Assembly: GCA_964410215.1 (NCBI GenBank)
Contig: CAYPHA010000046.1
Coordinates: 1 to 35,649, forward strand
Direction of reading: 5' to 3'
DNA: 35,649 bases
Source of the DNA: CAYPHA01 sp964410215
GTDB lineage: Bacteria > Calditrichota > Calditrichia > Calditrichales > CAYPHA01
The notes under the pieces were generated by a model, which saw only the letters and a list, made by a program, of their open reading frames with translations, was not told where the DNA came from and did not search any database. Position 1 is the stretch's first letter; the number at the start of each line of letters is the position of its first letter. The translations under genes and the position numbers were made by a program. Below are positions 31,859 to 35,649 of the stretch, piece after piece.

Positions 31859-32898
31859 AAGGCAATGATGCTCTGGTTCGCGGAGCAATTCTTGCAGGAT
31901 GCCGGATCTATTTCGGTTATCCCATAACGCCGGCAAGTGAAATTGCCGAAACGGCCGCTAATTTCATTCCAAAGGTAGGCGGTACGTTCCTGCAGGCAGA
32001 GAGCGAAGTTGCGGCCATTAATATGGTTTATGGTGCTGCCAGCGGCGGTCTGCGTGTAATGACGGCCTCATCCAGCCCGGGAATCAGTCTGAAGCAGGAA
32101 GGGGTTTCCTATGCCGCCGGCGCGGAATTGCCCTGCGTCATCGTCGATATCATGCGCGGGGGACCGGGTCTTGGAAACATTGCTCCCGAGCAGTCCGATT
32201 ACAATCAGATCGTAAAGGGCGGTGGGCATGGGAATTACAAATGTCCTGTTCTCGCCCCTAACAGTGTTCAGGAGATGTGTGACCTGACACAGTTTGCCTT
32301 TGATCTCGCTGAAAAATACAGAACACCGGTCTATGTTATCGCCGACGGCTATACCGGGCAGATGATGGAGCCGGTTGAGTTCGGGGAACCCAATATGAGC
32401 ACTGACCGTCATGACTGGGCCGTGTATGGTGATAAGGAGAGTAAGCAGAATCTGATTTCAAGCATCTATCTTGCACCCGATGAACTGGAAGCACATAACC
32501 GCAAACTACAGGAAAAGTATAAAGAAATCGAAAAGCATGAGCTGATGATCGAGGAATTCATGCTGGACGATGCAGAATATGTTCTGATCGGTTACGGCAT
32601 CGTGTCCCGTGTGCTTAAAACGGCTGTCGAAAAACTGCGACAGGAAGGCTATAAAGTCGGATTGCTGCGTCCGAAAACACTGTTTCCGTTCCCGGCGGCA
32701 CGGATCAATGAACTGTCACAGAATGTGAAAACGATGCTTGTAGTCGAAATGAGTAACGGTCAATTAGTCGAGGACGTGCGTCTGCATGTCGCGGGAAATT
32801 GTCCCGTGGAATTTTATAACCGCATGGGCGGCGTGGTTCCTACTGCTGAAGAAGTAATGAACCAGGCAAAAAAAGTGTTTAAATCCGATCAAAATTAA
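31840..32898 (+). CDS. korA: 2-oxoacid:ferredoxin oxidoreductase, alpha subunit (KorA/VorB type)
   Basis: A 352-residue subunit with the pyrimidine-binding (PYR) domain and domain II. GNDALVRGAILAGCRIYFGYPITPASEI, AESEVAAINMVYGAASGG, TASSSPGISLKQEGVSYAAG and RGGPGLGNIAPEQSDYNQ follow the family order, and the C-terminal part carries VLIGYGIVSRVLKTAVE and GLLRPKTLFPFP. This short alpha subunit is characteristic of 2-oxoglutarate and branched-chain 2-oxoacid (VOR) enzymes; the sequence alone does not separate the two. It is followed after 12 bases by the fused beta-gamma gene. Confidence 0.9.
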   Translation: MAKLLLKGNDALVRGAILAGCRIYFGYPITPASEIAETAANFIPKVGGTFLQAESEVAAINMVYGAASGGLRVMTASSSPGISLKQEGVSYAAGAELPCVIVDIMRGGPGLGNIAPEQSDYNQIVKGGGHGNYKCPVLAPNSVQEMCDLTQFAFDLAEKYRTPVYVIADGYTGQMMEPVEFGEPNMSTDRHDWAVYGDKESKQNLISSIYLAPDELEAHNRKLQEKYKEIEKHELMIEEFMLDDAEYVLIGYGIVSRVLKTAVEKLRQEGYKVGLLRPKTLFPFPAARINELSQNVKTMLVVEMSNGQLVEDVRLHVAGNCPVEFYNRMGGVVPTAEEVMNQAKKVFKSDQN

Positions 32899-32910
32899 TG
32901 AGGTGAATAT

Positions 32911-34347
32911 ATGTCTACGAGAGTTCTGCGTAAACCCACCAGTTTTTATGATCGATATTTGCGTAATCCGAGTGCGGATAAAAAAATGCCTCATTATTGT
33001 CCGGGATGCGGGCACGGAAATGTACACAAGTTTATCGCCGAAGCACTCGAGGATATGGAAATTGCCGACAGGACCATTTTTATAAGTCCCGTAGGCTGCA
33101 GCGTATTCGCCTATTATTATTTCGATACGGGCAATATTCAGGCGGCACACGGACGCGCACCGGCCGTGGCAACAGGCATCAAACGGGCGCATCCCGAAAG
33201 CATCGTCATCAGCTACCAGGGTGATGGTGACCTGGCCGCTATCGGGACGGCTGAAATACTCCATGCCGCCAACAGGGGAGAGAATATCACCGTATTCTTC
33301 ATCAATAACGCCATTTACGGTATGACCGGCGGACAGATGGCTCCGACAACACTGATTCAGCAACCGACGACGACGTCGCCACGGGGCAGGAATGCCCGTA
33401 ATGAAGGTTTCCCTATTAAAGTCGCTGAGTTGATCAGCCAGTTGCAGGCACCGGTATTTGTGGAACGGGTGGCCCTGTTTGATAATAAACACCGTGCCCA
33501 GGCCCGTAAAGCCGTTCGTAAAGCCATTCGCAACCAGGTTGACAATCTGGGTTTTTCGCTGGTTGAGATCCTTTCGCCCTGTCCGTCCGGCTGGAAAATG
33601 GATCCGGTGGATTCCATGACCTGGATAAAAGATAACATGCTTCCCCAGTTCCCGCTGGGTGTTTACCGGGATTTGACAAAGGAAGTGGAACCCTATGTCC
33701 ATGAAAAATTTGTACCCGATGCCGCGGAAATTAAACGCTTGCTGGATATCGACTCCGTTGAAGAACCAGAACCGGTATCACTATCGGTTCCCGAAAAGTA
33801 TAAGAATCCGGAAATAAAGGTAGCCGGTTTCGGTGGCCAGGGGGTTCTGCTTCTTGGTGCAGCGCTGGCACAGGCCGGTATGCTGGCTAATCTGCATGTT
33901 TCCTGGCTGCCCTCCTATGGCCCTGAGATGCGGGGAGGGACGGCGAACTGCCATGTCAATATCCGTGATATTGCCGTGGGATCTCCGGTTGTCAATTTCC
34001 CCTCCGTCCTGGTTGCCCTGAACCGTCCGTCACTGGAGAAATTTGAGCCGGAAGTGGTTGAAGGCGGTTTGATCATGTATGATTCATCGCTCATCGATAT
34101 CGATGTAAAACGGAAGGATGTCGAAGTGCTGGCAATTCCGGCAACGGAAATGGCCGATAAACTGGGCAATACACGAACCGCCAACATGATCACCATGGCG
34201 GCATATGCCGCCTATACGGGTATTTTTACGATGGAAATTCTCTTTGAAACCCTGAAAACGGCGATCAAACGCAAAAAACTGATCGAGATCAATAGAAAAG
34301 CGATCGAAGTCGGCTACCAGTTCGGCATGGATAATCGTATCGGCTAG
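32911..34347 (+). CDS. korBC: 2-oxoacid:ferredoxin oxidoreductase, fused beta-gamma subunit
   Basis: A 478-residue fusion. Residues about 25-250 are the thiamine-diphosphate-binding beta subunit (HYCPGCGHGNVHKFIAEAL, SPVGCSVFAYYYF, AHGRAPAVATGIKRAHPE, YQGDGDLAAIGTAE with the metal-binding GDGD, NNAIYGMTGGQMAPTT). After a linker rich in Pro and Glu, residues about 300-478 are the gamma subunit (VAGFGGQGVLLLGAALAQA, SYGPEMRGGTANCHV, NRPSLEKFEPEV). Fusion of the two is known in several anaerobic lineages and fixes a 1:1 ratio. It completes the enzyme: with delta and alpha, it oxidises 2-oxoacids with CoA and reduces ferredoxin. AGGTG before the ATG is a modest ribosome binding site. Confidence 0.9.
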   Translation: MSTRVLRKPTSFYDRYLRNPSADKKMPHYCPGCGHGNVHKFIAEALEDMEIADRTIFISPVGCSVFAYYYFDTGNIQAAHGRAPAVATGIKRAHPESIVISYQGDGDLAAIGTAEILHAANRGENITVFFINNAIYGMTGGQMAPTTLIQQPTTTSPRGRNARNEGFPIKVAELISQLQAPVFVERVALFDNKHRAQARKAVRKAIRNQVDNLGFSLVEILSPCPSGWKMDPVDSMTWIKDNMLPQFPLGVYRDLTKEVEPYVHEKFVPDAAEIKRLLDIDSVEEPEPVSLSVPEKYKNPEIKVAGFGGQGVLLLGAALAQAGMLANLHVSWLPSYGPEMRGGTANCHVNIRDIAVGSPVVNFPSVLVALNRPSLEKFEPEVVEGGLIMYDSSLIDIDVKRKDVEVLAIPATEMADKLGNTRTANMITMAAYAAYTGIFTMEILFETLKTAIKRKKLIEINRKAIEVGYQFGMDNRIG

Positions 34348-34665
34348 TATAATACGACGAAATTTCCGTTATCTGAGCGTCGTTACTAACAGGGTTTCTA
34401 CCGGGCTGCCCGCCAATTCTGCATGCCCTTGTTCTGTATGAGAATAGTGGTTCCGGAATAGGCTGTCTATAAGCGAACATATACCTGTTTCTGAATTATA
34501 GGAATCATTCGCAATGCTGCGCTAAAAATGAGAATGACATGTATGTGCCGTGACAGGTAATTATTATCTAAGTTCAATGTTTATAATATCTTATCGATAT
34601 ATATCCGGTTTGGTATAGTATTTGTATATCATTCCTGGTCTTGTAATAAATCAGGAAACAGTTTT
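34348..34665. other. Intergenic region between oxidoreductase and rnf genes
   Basis: About 320 bases without a gene. ACGACG (34354-34359) can pair with CGTCGT (34378-34383), and CGGGCTGCCCG forms a small hairpin near 34400, but neither has a T tract. A sigma-54-like element lies at 34611-34626. I see nothing else. Confidence 0.5.
34611..34626 (+). promoter_or_regulatory. Sigma-54-like element upstream of the rseC-rnfB genes
   Basis: TGGTATAGTATTTGTA has ten bases between GG and GT and the TTG of the -12 box; the -24 box is TGGTA rather than TGGCA. The implied start near 34637 leaves a leader of about 29 bases before the ATG at 34666. Confidence 0.35.
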
Positions 34666-35118
34666 ATGGCCGAATCATGTGAATTCGGAAAAATTACGGA
34701 AATTACCGCATCCCATTACCGGATCACGCTGGATGAAAACAACAGCTGTAAATCCTGCGGGATGAATGATATGTGTTCCAGAAAGGAGATTTTTGTCGGG
34801 CGCGAAGAGGTCGATTCGGATTTCGAATTATACCAACCCGTTGAAATGATCTTCGAAAAAGTCGTACAAACCTCCTTTTTGCTGTACATTCTGCCTTTGT
34901 TTTTTTTCTTTGCAGGGATCATGATTCCGCAATACGTATTTAACCTGGAGCAGGAATTGCTTGTTTTCGGAATTGCCATGGGCTCGCTGACATTGTCATT
35001 CCTGGGTATTCGTATATTTTATAAGCAACTCGATAAAGAAACATATAGCGTAAAGATAAAAAGTAAACAAACGATGAATTCACCTTCTTTTCATACAGGG
35101 GGAACGTATGCCTCTTGA
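34666..35118 (+). CDS. RseC/MucC-family (SoxR-reducing system) membrane protein
   Basis: A 150-residue protein of the RseC/MucC family often encoded with Rnf complexes. The N-terminal soluble part holds Cys5 and a Cys28-Cys31-Cys37 set (NNSCKSCGMNDMC), which could bind a cluster or form disulfides. Two transmembrane helices follow at about residues 68-92 (FLLYILPLFFFFAGIMIP) and 97-117 (LVFGIAMGSLTLSFLGIRIF). In E. coli the related RsxC-type set reduces SoxR; here the neighbour rnfB points to a role linked to Rnf. AGGAAAC before the ATG supports the start. It overlaps rnfB by 11 bases. Confidence 0.82.
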   Translation: MAESCEFGKITEITASHYRITLDENNSCKSCGMNDMCSRKEIFVGREEVDSDFELYQPVEMIFEKVVQTSFLLYILPLFFFFAGIMIPQYVFNLEQELLVFGIAMGSLTLSFLGIRIFYKQLDKETYSVKIKSKQTMNSPSFHTGGTYAS

Positions 35119-35649
35119 AATACTTTTACCCGGTTTAATACTGGGTGGATTTGCCCTTATATCATCAACCGGACTGCTGTTTGCGTCTAAAAAGTTCCAT
35201 GTCGAAGAGGATCCGCGCATCGAAGAAGTGACGGAACTCCTGCCGGGTGCGAATTGCGGTGCCTGCGGCTTTGCCGGTTGTGCCGCCTTTGCCGAACATG
35301 TCGTGATGAACATGAATCTGGATACGCCCTGTCCTGTTGCCGACGCGGAAACCATGCAAAGGGTGGCCGAATTTTTAGGACTGGAAGCATCGACACAGGA
35401 TAAAATGGTTGCATCCCTCATGTGTAACGGCACCCATGATAACACGGCCACAATCATGGATTACCGTGGTATAAAGGATTGCTGGGCGGCTACACTGGTT
35501 ACCGACAGCACGAAAGCCTGCGCCTTCGCCTGTATCGGACTGGGTTCCTGTATCGGTGCCTGTAATTTCGATGCCCTGAGCCTGGAAAACGGTATTATCA
35601 AAGTCGATGAAGAAAAATGCACCGGTTGCGGCATGTGCGTACCGGCCTG
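35108..35649 (+). CDS. rnfB: Ion-translocating oxidoreductase subunit RnfB (3' truncated by the window)
   Basis: Starts at ATG 35108, eleven bases inside the preceding gene, and runs off the window after about 180 residues. An N-terminal membrane anchor (MPLEILLPGLILGGFALISS) is followed by ELLPGANCGACGFAGCAAFA, the 4Fe-4S domain typical of RnfB. CIGLGSCIGACNF and CTGCGMCVP follow, which are the beginnings of the ferredoxin-type cluster motifs. RnfB takes electrons from reduced ferredoxin, which the neighbouring oxidoreductase would supply. The other rnf genes (C, D, G, E, A) should lie to the right. Confidence 0.93.
   Translation, partial: MPLEILLPGLILGGFALISSTGLLFASKKFHVEEDPRIEEVTELLPGANCGACGFAGCAAFAEHVVMNMNLDTPCPVADAETMQRVAEFLGLEASTQDKMVASLMCNGTHDNTATIMDYRGIKDCWAATLVTDSTKACAFACIGLGSCIGACNFDALSLENGIIKVDEEKCTGCGMCVPA

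Noticed and set aside
32764..33702. 312-residue minus-strand frame
   Set aside because: Shadow of the fused beta-gamma oxidoreductase gene, whose motifs are unmistakable.
1..35649. tRNA genes, rRNA genes or CRISPR arrays
   Set aside because: I saw no cloverleaf-like segment in the intergenic regions and no regularly spaced repeats; the only direct repeat pair is at 577-880.

Overview
The window looks like a chromosomal contig from a bacterium of the Fibrobacterota-Chlorobiota-Bacteroidota (FCB) superphylum, close in style to Calditrichota, Marinimicrobiota or similar uncultured anaerobic lineages. The evidence is a secreted M14 peptidase ending in a Por/FlgD-like C-terminal sorting domain, DUF3857 transglutaminase-like proteins, a GSCFA protein, and a UbiA prenyltransferase of the geranylgeranylglycerol-phosphate type next to maf. 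Ferredoxin-based energy genes (2-oxoacid:ferredoxin oxidoreductase and the start of an rnf operon) point to an anaerobic or facultative lifestyle. The phylum is inferred and not proven from this window.

Layout. 1-4800 is AT-rich accessory DNA. It holds the tail of a reverse transcriptase, a 140-150 bp repeat in two copies around an assembly gap, a Tat-type secreted phosphodiester-glycosidase-like protein, a secreted orphan protein, about 1 kb of apparently decayed sequence, a 56-residue membrane peptide gene with its own terminator, a 59-residue gene and a nested inverted-repeat element. 4844-10571 has ybaK facing a minus-strand operon (GSCFA protein, PilZ protein, two DUF3857 proteins, the second lacking the transglutaminase catalytic residues). 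10697-19783 is plus-strand: isoaspartyl peptidase, UbiA prenyltransferase, maf, a CheY-like regulator, a CNNM/CBS/CorC protein, the large secreted peptidase, a PLP trans-sulfuration enzyme and UDP-glucuronate decarboxylase. 19951-28544 is a housekeeping run: yebC-ruvC-ruvA-ruvB-queA, dedA, gltX, ddl, cysS. 28545-31288 has a long leader with a strong structured-RNA candidate, then glnS and a cobalamin adenosyltransferase. 31583-35649 holds the 2-oxoacid:ferredoxin oxidoreductase genes (delta, alpha, fused beta-gamma), an RseC-like gene and the 5' part of rnfB.

How the genes fit together. The oxidoreductase makes reduced ferredoxin and Rnf would oxidise it to build an ion gradient, so the right end is one energy module. 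The ruv genes resolve Holliday junctions. queA, gltX, cysS and glnS serve tRNA modification and charging. The left and centre supply envelope and secreted functions.

The most unusual non-coding signal is at 28752-28875: a 17-bp stem with one bulged A, closing a 63-nt loop that carries two copies of CCTCCTTA (the 16S anti-Shine-Dalgarno sequence), followed by seven T. It is preceded by a sigma-54-like -24/-12 element. Similar TGGYA-N6-T-rich elements precede three other transcription units, with a weaker fifth.
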